The notes under the pieces are model-generated. The model saw only the letters and a program-made list of their open reading frames with translations. It was not told the origin of the DNA and searched no databases. Positions 8,847 to 16,465 of a stretch of DNA of 48,318 nt are shown here, in pieces; within the stretch, counting starts at the first letter, position 1; every line of letters begins with the position of its first letter. The stretch covers positions 1 to 48,318 of the forward strand of contig NZ_RBZN01000025.1 of NCBI RefSeq assembly GCF_003628435.1. The letters are read 5' to 3'. Origin of the DNA: Ureibacillus endophyticus. GTDB taxonomy: Bacteria > Bacillota > Bacilli > Bacillales_A > Planococcaceae. Both the position numbers and the translations under genes were made by a program.

Positions 8847-8902
8847 AAATCGTAAAATGAAAAATAGCAATTGGTTTAGCAAGAGATACTTGTAATTTTT
8901 CA

Positions 8903-9025
8903 TCCCCCCGTATGAAAATTATTTGAGCCCATTAAGACTCAAATAATCTTGCTAAATCATGTTTAGCATAAGTAGTTTTCAATGAACTCCCCCATTTCAT
9001 TAAAGACTCTACTTATGCTTTTTTT
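8903..9025 (+). ncRNA. Candidate small RNA with C-rich loops and terminator
   Basis: Three consecutive dyads: ATTATTTGAG/CTCAAATAAT (8918-8947), GCTAAA/TTTAGC (8951-8966) and GCATAAGTAG/CTACTTATGC (8966-9018), the last followed by a run of seven T. Two cytosine runs (8904-8909 and 8989-8993) fall before the first stem and in the terminator loop. Such CCCC patches are what Bacillales and Staphylococcus sRNAs like RsaE/RoxS and FsrA use to cover ribosome binding sites. A possible promoter, TTGGTT 8871 and TAATTT 8893 with 16-bp spacing, would give about 120 nt. Alternatively it is the 3' region of the thiolase operon. Confidence 0.4.
8966..9025 (+). terminator. Long intrinsic terminator
   Basis: GCATAAGTAG (8966-8975) pairs with CTACTTATGC (9009-9018), with AATGAA/TTCATT pairing further in, then TTTTTTT. 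Only upstream gene on this strand is the thiolase, 260 bp away. Confidence 0.75.
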
Positions 9026-9076
9026 AATGGTTATTAACCATTTCTTTTTGAGATTTGAAGAATAGACTTCAATTCA

Positions 9077-9571
9077 TTAATTCTTCTCAACATGCTGCGT
9101 CTGATCTAATTCTTCTCTCATTTTTGACCAAGTATTGATATCTTCCGATAAGATATTTTGTAGCCTGTTTTTATACTCATTCAGTATTTTCATTGAAATA
9201 TTATCGATTGGCTCCCCTGCTATTTTAAAATCAATATCCCGTTTTAATTCCTTTAAATTGGCTAAGGTTCTAGCATCCTTATACCATAAACCCTTGTGAT
9301 TAAAGAAACTCTCTATCCCATTAACTATCGTCAGGAAAGATGCAAAAAATAATGCAATGTTGGTGAAGAGATTTACATTGACAGCCTTTAAACCTAATAA
9401 CAATGTAATGAGTGCAGATGAAATAATGGAAGCCAAATTTAATAAATACGCCCTCTTTCGATTAATCACTTTCCTTTTCTCAAAGTAGGCGATATTCTCA
9501 TTAATACAGGTGATCAATACATCAAGCTTATTCATCGAACTCATTATTTTCGCCCCCAACGAAATAATCAT
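9077..9571 (-). CDS. DUF4231 / SLATT-like two-helix membrane protein
   Basis: 164 residues. A soluble N-terminal helix (ENIAYFEKRKVINRKRAYLL) leads into two hydrophobic helices (about 46-62 and 70-88) and a C-terminal soluble part containing GLWYKDARTLANLKELKRD. This layout matches DUF4231/SLATT proteins, the 2TM family found as putative pore-forming effectors next to nucleotide-signalling genes in conflict systems. No SMODS, SLOG or cGAS-like partner is present, so it is an orphan. The ATG at 9544 (Met10) has GGGGGCG about seven bases upstream and is a better start than 9571, giving 155 residues. It ends near the + strand terminator at 9025. Confidence 0.65.
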   Translation of the reverse strand: MIISLGAKIMSSMNKLDVLITCINENIAYFEKRKVINRKRAYLLNLASIISSALITLLLGLKAVNVNLFTNIALFFASFLTIVNGIESFFNHKGLWYKDARTLANLKELKRDIDFKIAGEPIDNISMKILNEYKNRLQNILSEDINTWSKMREELDQTQHVEKN

Positions 9572-9683
9572 ATCGGCCGAACGAATACAGTAAAACAGCA
9601 GAATAGATATTACTCTATTCTCTTTATATTGTTATATGCCAATATGAAGCAGGAGTTCTAAAAACTTACTCAATCAATAAAAA

Positions 9684-9715
9684 AGTAGTGCAAACCATAG
9701 TCAGATTTACACTAC
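9684..9715 (-). terminator. Intrinsic terminator of flavin operon
   Basis: AGTAGTG (9684-9690) and CACTACT (9709-9715), extended by AAA/TTT pairs, with TTTTTTATT after it on the minus strand. It follows the riboflavin kinase stop at 9725. Confidence 0.7.
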
Positions 9716-9724
9716 TAAACAAGA

Positions 9725-10132
9725 TTATACTAAAATACTTTGCTCTGTTATAGATTTTGCTAATTTGATATCCTCTTGAATTTGATCGATTAAACTTTCT
9801 TGTGTACTAAAAGCTTTTTCAGATCTTAAAAAGTGAGATAAATGTAAAGTTAAGTGATCTCCGTAAATGTTTTCATTGAAATTAAGAATATGCACTTCAA
9901 TTGTTCTTTTCTTTTCATTCAAGTTAAAGGTAGGTTTTATTCCAATATTCACTAGACCATCATAGCTTTTATTATCGTAATAAACTTTTCCCACATAAAC
10001 ACCATTCGATACATTTAACTGATCAATATTATCTACTAAAATATTAGCTGTGGGAAATCCTAGTTTTCTCCCGACTTTCAAACCGTGAACAACTATACCC
10101 TTAAACAGAATTTCTTTATCTAATTTTTTCAT
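9725..10132 (-). CDS. Stand-alone riboflavin kinase (flavokinase domain only)
   Basis: 135 residues covering just the kinase domain of RibF: GRKLGFPTAN (21-30) with the PTAN motif that binds Mg-ATP and riboflavin, GVYVGKV, NIGIKPTF and EVHILNFNENIYG with the catalytic glutamate. The FAD synthetase half that normally precedes it in bacterial RibF is absent. It should make FMN from riboflavin and ATP but not FAD. It is the second gene of a two-gene unit, 21 bp after a flavin reductase that needs FMN. RBS AAAGGGGTG about 11 bases before ATG. A separate full-length ribF is expected elsewhere in the genome. Confidence 0.85.
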   Translation of the reverse strand: MKKLDKEILFKGIVVHGLKVGRKLGFPTANILVDNIDQLNVSNGVYVGKVYYDNKSYDGLVNIGIKPTFNLNEKKRTIEVHILNFNENIYGDHLTLHLSHFLRSEKAFSTQESLIDQIQEDIKLAKSITEQSILV

Positions 10133-10153
10133 GAAAGTTCACACCCCTTTAAG

Positions 10154-10714
10154 CTATTTTACTAATGAATAGAACGATTCCGGAATTGGACCGAACTCTC
10201 TTCGATGATATAACATCGGATTCTTCTCGAATTTTTCTATATTAATTACTTCACCTATTAAAATTGTATGATCTCCTGCTTCAACGGTCTGAAATGTTTT
10301 ACACTCCAATACAGCAAACACACCATCAATCACTGGCAAATTATTTTCAGACAGCTTCCAATCACATGAAGCAAAGCGATCCACTTTACTCGCAAATGTT
10401 TTACATAATTCTTGCTGTTCCCCTGCTAAAATATGAATCGCAAACTTACCACCTTCTGTAAATGCTTTTATAGATGATACTTTATGATCAATTGACCATA
10501 ATACAAGTAGCGGATCTAATGAAACCGAAGCAAATGAATTCACCGTTAAACCGACTGGTGTTCCTTCCGCATCGACAGTTGTTACAATTGTTACCCCTGT
10601 AGGATAATTCCCCAATACTTCTTTAAATATTTGTTGAGCAACTTCTTTTGACATAAACTCTCTTCCTCTCTTTAATTTAATGTTTTTAATCCCTTCCCAT
10701 AACAAACTATACAA
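10154..10714 (-). CDS. Flavin reductase family protein (NAD(P)H:FMN oxidoreductase)
   Basis: Single flavin-reductase-like split-barrel domain: NYPTGVTIVTT, PVGLTVNSFASVSLDPLLVLWSID cut here as two halves of the FMN-binding region, and GDHTILIGEV near the end. Such proteins reduce FMN with NAD(P)H, often supplying FMNH2 to a monooxygenase (HpaC type). The true start is probably ATG 10654 (MSKEVAQQ), which has GAGGAAGAGAG just upstream, giving 166 residues; the codons before it are leader. It is followed by a riboflavin kinase that makes its cofactor. No partner monooxygenase is nearby. Confidence 0.88.
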   Translation of the reverse strand: MYSLLWEGIKNIKLKRGREFMSKEVAQQIFKEVLGNYPTGVTIVTTVDAEGTPVGLTVNSFASVSLDPLLVLWSIDHKVSSIKAFTEGGKFAIHILAGEQQELCKTFASKVDRFASCDWKLSENNLPVIDGVFAVLECKTFQTVEAGDHTILIGEVINIEKFEKNPMLYHRREFGPIPESFYSLVK

Positions 10715-10767
10715 ATCTTTTTAGTTGGTATTTATTTAAAAGTAATTGCTAGACTATTTAAAACAAA

Positions 10768-10806
10768 TAAGAGACTCCCCTATCCAAATTGATAAGAGAG
10801 CCTCTA
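10768..10806 (-). promoter_or_regulatory. Terminator-like hairpin in leader of flavin operon
   Basis: AGAGACTCCCCTATC (about 10770-10784) and GATAAGAGAGCCTCT (about 10790-10804) form a 15-bp stem on the minus-strand RNA, counting G-U pairs, followed by UUAUUUGUUUU. It lies between a possible promoter (TTGACA and TATCAT, complement of about 10850-10880) and the flavin reductase gene. That position suits an attenuator. I do not see FMN-riboswitch or S-box consensus sequence. Confidence 0.45.
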
Positions 10807-10951
10807 TTCAGAATAGTCAGCTTAATATTCATAATATTGTAATTAATGATAATTACAACCTGTAGAAATGTCAATAAAAAATTTCAGATTTTTTTGACAC
10901 CTCATGTATGTAAAAGTATGTATGATCTCACCTATTTAGGACATGAAAAAA

Positions 10952-10997
10952 ATTAAGCTACTTATCTCCCTTTATTTCAGAAGATAAATAGCTTAAT
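10952..10997 (-). terminator. Intrinsic terminator of DHA2 exporter gene
   Basis: ATTAAGCTACTTATCT (10952-10967) pairs with AGATAAATAGCTTAAT (10982-10997) with one G-U, followed on the minus strand by seven T. It ends the 11005-12498 gene. Confidence 0.85.
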
Positions 10998-11004
10998 TGA
11001 AATA

Positions 11005-12498
11005 TTATTTCTCCATGTTTTCAGAGATAACTTTACTTACGTCAACTCGTTTTAAGAATAACGTTAAGATTAACGCTAGACCCGTTACGCCTGTTGCAAC
11101 TAAGAATGAAACTTGAATCCCTTCAAGTAAAGCTTGTTGTTGAAGACCTAGCATAAATGTTTGGTCTTGTAAATTTGCCGGATCTGCCGCTTCCGCTAAT
11201 TCTTTACCTTTACTTGTCGCTACAGAGTTCATTAATGTTACGAATAACGCTGTACCGATTGAACCAACCACTTGTTGTACTGTGTTGTTTACTGCTGTAC
11301 CATGTGGGTTTAAACGTGTTGGTAATTGGTTTAATCCGTTTGTCATAATTGGCATCATGACCATGGACATACCGAACATACGAAGAGTATAAATGACGAT
11401 AATTGTCATTTTCGTTGTTTCTAAATCTACACCTGCTAATAAATATGTTGAATATGCTGTAATTGCTAAGCCGATAAATGCTAACACACGAGGTCCAAAT
11501 TTATCGAATAATTTACCTGTAATTGGTGACATAAGACCCATTACAACTGCACCAGGTAACATCATTAAACCTGAATCAAGTGGTGAAATGTGTCGAACAC
11601 TTTGTACATAGGCAGGTGTTAAAATCATACCTGAGAACATTGCCGCAGCATTTACCATTGAGATGATAGAACCTAATGCGAACATTGGATATTTATAAAC
11701 TCGTAAATCTAATAAAGGTTGTTCTAGTCGGAATTGACGAATGCCAAACCAAATAATACCGATTGCACCTACAATTAATGGTACTAATGTTTGTGCACTA
11801 TCCCAACCATCTGAACTTGCTGTTGAACAGCCGTATAATAAGCCACCGAAACCAATGATCGATAATGCTACAGAGAAGTAGTCAAGTGATGAATTACGTG
11901 TCTCCATAATATTTTCTAGTTTCCAAATAGCTAGTACTAAGCTGATGACTGCGAAAGGTAAAATCATTTCGAATAATAAGCGCCAGTCCCAATACTCAAC
12001 GATATAGCCTGATAACGTTGGTCCAATTGCTGGAGCTGTAATCATTACTAAACCAAAAATCCCCATTGCTGCACCACGTTTTTCACGAGGGAAGCTAACT
12101 AGCATGATATTCATTAATAATGGCCCCATTACTGATGAACCTGCTGCTTGTACCATACGACCAGCTAAAAGAAGTCCAAAATTAGGAGCAAAAGCTGCTA
12201 ATGCAGTACCTATTGTAAAGAGTGCCATGGATGTAATAAATAAATGGCGGTTTTTAAAACGTGTGATTAAAAATGCGGATACAGGGATTAATACACCACT
12301 AACTAGCATATAGCCTGTAGCTAACCACTGAACCGTTGCATAATCTTTCTCAAAATCCGTCATAATCGTTGGTAACGCGACGTTTAACAAAGAGTTATTT
12401 AAGAATGAAACAAACGCACCAAAGAATAAAATGGCTATTACTAAATATGGCGGTTTTTTCTCTTGATTATCTAATGTCATATATTCTGTTTTCCTCAT
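11005..12498 (-). CDS. DHA2-family MFS drug exporter (EmrB/QacA type, 14 TM)
   Basis: 497 residues with 14 hydrophobic segments. LNNSLLNVALPTIMTDF in helix 1 and the following WLATGYMLVSGVLIPVSAF are typical of EmrB/LmrB exporters. Motif A-like ITRFKNRHLF and the motif C-type GPTLSGYIVEYWDWR are visible. It is a proton-coupled drug exporter of the cytoplasmic membrane. Divergent from a TetR regulator 147 bp away, which probably represses it. ATG 12498 has little RBS; an in-frame ATG at 12480 has GAGG 12 bases upstream, so the start is uncertain by six codons. Substrate unknown. Confidence 0.92.
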   Translation of the reverse strand: MRKTEYMTLDNQEKKPPYLVIAILFFGAFVSFLNNSLLNVALPTIMTDFEKDYATVQWLATGYMLVSGVLIPVSAFLITRFKNRHLFITSMALFTIGTALAAFAPNFGLLLAGRMVQAAGSSVMGPLLMNIMLVSFPREKRGAAMGIFGLVMITAPAIGPTLSGYIVEYWDWRLLFEMILPFAVISLVLAIWKLENIMETRNSSLDYFSVALSIIGFGGLLYGCSTASSDGWDSAQTLVPLIVGAIGIIWFGIRQFRLEQPLLDLRVYKYPMFALGSIISMVNAAAMFSGMILTPAYVQSVRHISPLDSGLMMLPGAVVMGLMSPITGKLFDKFGPRVLAFIGLAITAYSTYLLAGVDLETTKMTIIVIYTLRMFGMSMVMMPIMTNGLNQLPTRLNPHGTAVNNTVQQVVGSIGTALFVTLMNSVATSKGKELAEAADPANLQDQTFMLGLQQQALLEGIQVSFLVATGVTGLALILTLFLKRVDVSKVISENMEK

Positions 12499-12570
12499 TT
12501 CTATTTCTTTTATTTCTTCGACTTAAACATTTTATACCCATAGTCTATTTTTTTCAATAAAATAATCTAT

Positions 12571-12623
12571 CAGTCTAAAAATATTTTTATTTTCAATTAT
12601 TTGTGTATAATGATTTAGACCAC
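12571..12623. promoter_or_regulatory. Candidate TetR half-sites in divergent promoter region
   Basis: CAGTCTAAAAAT (12571-12582) and GATTTAGACCAC (12612-12623) share an inverted AGTCTAAA core about 40 bp apart. TATAAT at 12606-12611, a -10 candidate for the TetR gene, lies just before the second. A further AGTCTATTTTT is at 12542. Weak, based on sequence symmetry alone. Confidence 0.3.
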
Positions 12624-12645
12624 TATTTTTATAGAGGAGGTTAAA

Positions 12646-13539
12646 ATGAATAAAAGAAAAAAAGCAGTAATTGATCATGCTTTACAATTATTTGTGGAAA
12701 ATGGTGTGATGAAAACATCGATTCAACAAATCATTCAAAGTGCGGGGATCTCGAAAGGTACATTTTATAATTACTTTTCCTCTAAAACGGAATGTATTGA
12801 AGCCATTTTAGAACAAGCGAGATATGATGCTGCACTTTTACGTTCAGAAATCATGATAGGAAAAGATCCTACTGATTTAAATGTATTTGCAAATCAGATT
12901 GCTGTACTATGGAATATTAATCAAATCACAGGTTTAAATGTTATATATGAAGAAATTTTTCATTCGGGGGAAGACGAATTAAAAGAATTGGTATTACGCC
13001 ACCGTTTAAGAGAGTTTGAATGGTTCAGTTTACGTTTATGTGAAATTTTTGGCGATGAAATGCGTAACAATGGGTTTGAAGCCGCTGTGTTATTTTATGG
13101 AATGATGCAACATTTCAGCATTGCATGTAAAATTTTAAACCAAAATTCGACGACGATTGAAGAAATTGCTTCTACCTCATTAATTTACTTAGAAAAAATT
13201 ATTTATCTTATGCTTCACGAAAATACGGCGATTTTTAATACTGATAAAGTTAATGTATTATTATCCGTTTCGAAAAAACGATATCAAGTGGATATTTCCG
13301 AAATCATAATAAGACTTGAAAATCTTGTTGCACAAAATATCACAAACTCACAAGAGGAAATTGTGATGGCAATCATTGAGGAATTGAACCGTGAGTCCAC
13401 TCGCAAGGTTATACTCAATGCTTTCCTAAAAGTATTCATTGACGAATTTAGAGGCTCTGAATTAGAACAAGTAGTAAAAGAAATTGCGAGCCTTATTTGG
13501 TATGATGTGCGAACTCAACAATTGCATCAAAAAATGTAA
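12646..13539 (+). CDS. TetR family transcriptional regulator
   Basis: 297 residues, long for the family (about 200). The N-terminal helix-turn-helix is clear (about 6-52: FVENGVMKTSIQQIIQSAGI then SKGTFYNYFSSKTE). Residues 55-185 form an all-helical ligand domain. The last 90 residues (IIIRLENLVAQNITNSQEEI onward) are an extra helical extension. RBS GAGGAGG is seven bases before ATG 12646. Divergent from the DHA2 exporter and probably its repressor. Ligand unknown. Confidence 0.92.
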   Translation: MNKRKKAVIDHALQLFVENGVMKTSIQQIIQSAGISKGTFYNYFSSKTECIEAILEQARYDAALLRSEIMIGKDPTDLNVFANQIAVLWNINQITGLNVIYEEIFHSGEDELKELVLRHRLREFEWFSLRLCEIFGDEMRNNGFEAAVLFYGMMQHFSIACKILNQNSTTIEEIASTSLIYLEKIIYLMLHENTAIFNTDKVNVLLSVSKKRYQVDISEIIIRLENLVAQNITNSQEEIVMAIIEELNRESTRKVILNAFLKVFIDEFRGSELEQVVKEIASLIWYDVRTQQLHQKM

Positions 13540-13544
13540 ATAGA

Positions 13545-13590
13545 ATGAGCTATTTTAGACATTTCAATCTACTAAAATAGCTCATATTTT
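13545..13590 (+). terminator. Intrinsic terminator of TetR gene
   Basis: ATGAGCTATTTTAG (13545-13558) pairs with CTAAAATAGCTCAT (13572-13585), then ATTTTATTTT. Confidence 0.85.
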
Positions 13591-13617
13591 ATTTTAAAAC
13601 ACTGCACTCCAGAAAGA

Positions 13618-14136
13618 TTATTCTCGTGTAAAATAAATAGGAATTTCTTTTTGTTGTTTCATTTTTAAATAAATTTTTCCTTCTTGCTTCAATTTAAGAT
13701 ATCGTTCCGTGTCTCGATATTTAATGACCTTTGCAGGATTACCACCAACGACTGCAAAAGGTGGAACGTCCTTTGTTACAACGGCTCCCATGGCAATAAC
13801 CGCGCCCTCACCAATTGTGACTCCTGGTGCTATGGAAACATTTGCGCCAATCCATACATTCTCGCCAATTGTTACTTTCTTTAATATATTTTTACCATCG
13901 TAAGGAATGCTTCTTAAATCAGGACTATCGTAGTTATGATTATTCGTTAAAATTGTCACCCGAGGACCTAATATCGTTCCATTTCCAATTGATACTCCAC
14001 CTTGTGCAAAAATATAAGCTTCCGGTCCAATGTACACATTGTCACCAATTTCTATATTTTTGTACAAATAAAATGTCCCTTTCTCGATTTGAACATTTTC
14101 CCCTATGCTTTTGAATTTGGATTTATCAATAACCAT
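13618..14136 (-). CDS. Hexapeptide-repeat O-acetyltransferase
   Basis: 172 residues of left-handed beta-helix repeats: [54 protein letters not shown] and [20 protein letters not shown]. His in TNNHNYD is the expected catalytic base of the maltose/galactoside acetyltransferase (LacA/Maa) group. Ends with [10 protein letters not shown], the usual CoA-site tail. It transfers acetyl from acetyl-CoA to a sugar or similar hydroxyl; the acceptor is unknown. GGGGAC lies about eight bases before ATG. No sugar pathway surrounds it. Confidence 0.88.
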   Translation of the reverse strand: MVIDKSKFKSIGENVQIEKGTFYLYKNIEIGDNVYIGPEAYIFAQGGVSIGNGTILGPRVTILTNNHNYDSPDLRSIPYDGKNILKKVTIGENVWIGANVSIAPGVTIGEGAVIAMGAVVTKDVPPFAVVGGNPAKVIKYRDTERYLKLKQEGKIYLKMKQQKEIPIYFTRE

Positions 14137-14276
14137 TATATTCAGTCCCCTTTTTACCTTTTTTAACTAGGAAAGCCTTCTCCCCCGTTTTTCATCTATA
14201 TAATTTACGAGATGTACGGTAAAAAGGTTAAAAGTTGATGGATGTTTAACTTTGGAGAGTATTCTCCAATAAAAAA

Positions 14277-14307
14277 GTAGATTCAAAAGATTACTCTTCA
14301 AATCTAC
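14277..14307 (-). terminator. Intrinsic terminator of DUF4865 gene
   Basis: GTAGATT (14277-14283) and AATCTAC (14301-14307) with further internal pairing; a run of six T follows on the minus strand. It lies about 95 bp past the stop at 14400. Confidence 0.6.
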
Positions 14308-14399
14308 TAGTTTATTATTCATTTTCCTTACAAGGAGAAACCAAAATACTTAAGCCTTGCTGTTCCCCGTAATCCACATTTTCATCCAAACGGGAAATA

Positions 14400-14939
14400 T
14401 TATTGTGAAATATGAAGAATTGTGTAAATTATACCTTTTTCTGATTTTATTGTACTTAAATCTTTAATAAAATAACATACATGATATTTCCATTTATCTG
14501 GATTATAAATGATTACATACTCTGCATTTTCTATTTTCGGTATGTCTTTTTCTATTTTATTTTTCAAATTATTTAAACTTTCTTGTGGTTCAATTTCTCC
14601 AACGATTTCAAATAAATATTTACTTTCTATAATTCTCTCTGTTGTTGTATCAATTAATGGTATTCCAATATTCACCTTTTGCCAACCAAATGACGATATA
14701 ATATAGTCATATAATCCATTAAATAAAAAACGGTTTAACCCTTCGCTATCTTTCCACACATATAAAGGGGAATAGCTATTTTGAATGTTATGATTTATCC
14801 CCTTTTCAGTTATTAGATAAAATTTAAACTTTAAACCACTAAGTCCATCTGTTTTAAAACCATTATCCTCAACTCTTTTTCTTATAATGTTCATATCATA
14901 ATTACTTGGTAAAATGATTTTATATTGGGAGGCTATCAT
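14400..14939 (-). CDS. DUF4865 family protein
   Basis: 179 residues starting MIASQYKIILPSNYDMNIIR, the hallmark start of the DUF4865 family, which has no known activity. FLFNGLYDYIISSFGWQ and YVIIYNPDKWKYH are also typical. It looks cytosolic, about twofold alpha/beta, without signal or membrane segments. AAGGAG five bases before ATG. It follows an MFS exporter by 57 bp on the same strand and both are divergent from a LysR regulator, an arrangement suggesting a chemical-stress or detoxification unit (inference). Confidence 0.8.
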   Translation of the reverse strand: MIASQYKIILPSNYDMNIIRKRVEDNGFKTDGLSGLKFKFYLITEKGINHNIQNSYSPLYVWKDSEGLNRFLFNGLYDYIISSFGWQKVNIGIPLIDTTTERIIESKYLFEIVGEIEPQESLNNLKNKIEKDIPKIENAEYVIIYNPDKWKYHVCYFIKDLSTIKSEKGIIYTILHISQ

Positions 14940-14996
14940 ATTTTCTCCTTCCTAAATATCCCTAGTTAACTTAAAAAATTATGTGCAACGCTATTT

Positions 14997-16232
14997 CTAT
15001 ATGTGTAATTTCTTATTTTCAAAAAGTATATCTCTCTTATTTATCATGATTTTCACATAAAGTAATATCGGAAACCCTAAAGAACACAAAGCTGCTAAAT
15101 AAGCAAAAACAATTGCCCCGTTCCCATATCCATAATAGTCAAGAAGGAAACCTCCCAGCCACGGCCCGATTACTCCACCTAGCCCTGAAAATCCCATTGC
15201 ACCAAAATATGTTCCTTTTAGGTTCTGTACAGCAATTTGATCGATAAAAACATCCGTCATCGAAAACATCAATACTTCTCCAACTGTAAACAATACCGCA
15301 CAAGCAAACATGAGGGGTACGGATTTTAGCATGCCAAATCCAAGTAGTGAGAGGCTCAACGTCATCGTTCCAAACATGATTGAAACTAGTGGAGAGTATT
15401 TTTTTCCGATACGGGTTACGGGATATTGCACTATTAGTACTGTAATCGCATTTAACACAAGGACATATGAAAATAGTTTCACACCATCTAGAAAGACGGG
15501 GGCATTTGCAAAGTATTGAGATAACGTTGATGAAAATTGTGAATAACCTGCATTTCCTAAAATAATGCCAATGAGCGCTAACAAGAATATCGTGTCTTTC
15601 CCCAATACTTGAAGGGATTGTTTCATCGTTACTCGTTCTTTTTTTATTGCTACTTTCTCTTCTAAGTTATATTTCTTAAATTGTATTAGCAAAGAGATTG
15701 TGTAAATCATGTAGACAAATGCTGTTATGATAAACGGTAATGATGATTTTGAACTTCCTAGCTGCAAACCAATTAGTGGTCCAATTGCTACTCCGACGTT
15801 GATTGCAGCATATCGTAAATTAAAAATCATCAGTTTATTTTCCGGTTTTGTCATATCAGACAATAATGCACGAGATGTCGGTTCAAAAAATGATTTGCAA
15901 ATACCGTTTAATGCATTTAAGATGAAGAACCATGCCACATGGTCTGCAAATGCAAAACCAAGAAACACAAAAGTCCATACGATGATAGACCCCATCATAA
16001 TCCACTTACGACCAAACTGATCGGATAAGTTTCCACCTATGTAACTGGTAAAAACCCCCACCAATGCACTTACTGCAATGATTATTCCTGTCATTCCTGG
16101 AGAGACACCTTTTGTCATTGTTAAATAGATTGCTAAAAAAGGCATGCTCATAGAACTTGCCAATCTTGCAAATAAGGTCCCGATAATAATATTCCACCCA
16201 ATTGGATGAATCGATTTCAATTTGCCATTCAT
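14997..16232 (-). CDS. MFS exporter (DHA1-like, 12 TM)
   Basis: 411 residues, 12 hydrophobic helices. The loop 2-3 motif A is GGNLSDQFGRKWIM, and there is a central charged loop (KKYNLEEKVAIKKERVTM) between helices 6 and 7. It resembles multidrug exporters of the YttB/MdtH type; substrate unknown. First gene of a two-gene unit with DUF4865, divergent from the LysR regulator by about 240 bp. I use ATG 16232 as start; no strong RBS is visible. Confidence 0.88.
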   Translation of the reverse strand: MNGKLKSIHPIGWNIIIGTLFARLASSMSMPFLAIYLTMTKGVSPGMTGIIIAVSALVGVFTSYIGGNLSDQFGRKWIMMGSIIVWTFVFLGFAFADHVAWFFILNALNGICKSFFEPTSRALLSDMTKPENKLMIFNLRYAAINVGVAIGPLIGLQLGSSKSSLPFIITAFVYMIYTISLLIQFKKYNLEEKVAIKKERVTMKQSLQVLGKDTIFLLALIGIILGNAGYSQFSSTLSQYFANAPVFLDGVKLFSYVLVLNAITVLIVQYPVTRIGKKYSPLVSIMFGTMTLSLSLLGFGMLKSVPLMFACAVLFTVGEVLMFSMTDVFIDQIAVQNLKGTYFGAMGFSGLGGVIGPWLGGFLLDYYGYGNGAIVFAYLAALCSLGFPILLYVKIMINKRDILFENKKLHI

Positions 16233-16442
16233 CTAGCCACCAGCTTTCTAATGATGCTATACAGTTATCAGTTTTCCATAGTCTTTATTTGTACGAGTTG
16301 TTAACATTTTAAAAATCCACCAATTAACTGGTTTCTCCCCTAATAAATTAATCACCATTTTCATTACCATCTATTTTTCTAGTATATTTTGAGTATATTT
16401 CTTTTCTTTTCCAATGTAAAAAAGTTATAAATTATATTGGCT

Positions 16443-16457
16443 ATCATTATTAATGAT
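16443..16457. promoter_or_regulatory. Perfect 7-1-7 palindrome, candidate LysR site
   Basis: ATCATTA-T-TAATGAT is a T-N11-A type dyad directly upstream of the ribosome binding site of the LysR gene. Its position suits autoregulation. It is AT-rich, so chance is possible. Confidence 0.4.
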
Positions 16458-16465
16458 ATCGAGGG

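Noticed and set aside
9077-9571. Complete nucleotide-signalling defence system around the SLATT-like gene
   Set aside because: Neighbours are a thiolase operon and flavin genes; no cyclase, SLOG, nuclease or reverse transcriptase is present.
10655-10950. FMN riboswitch (RFN element) before the flavin operon
   Set aside because: The conserved RFN segments are not present; only a simple hairpin with a T-run.
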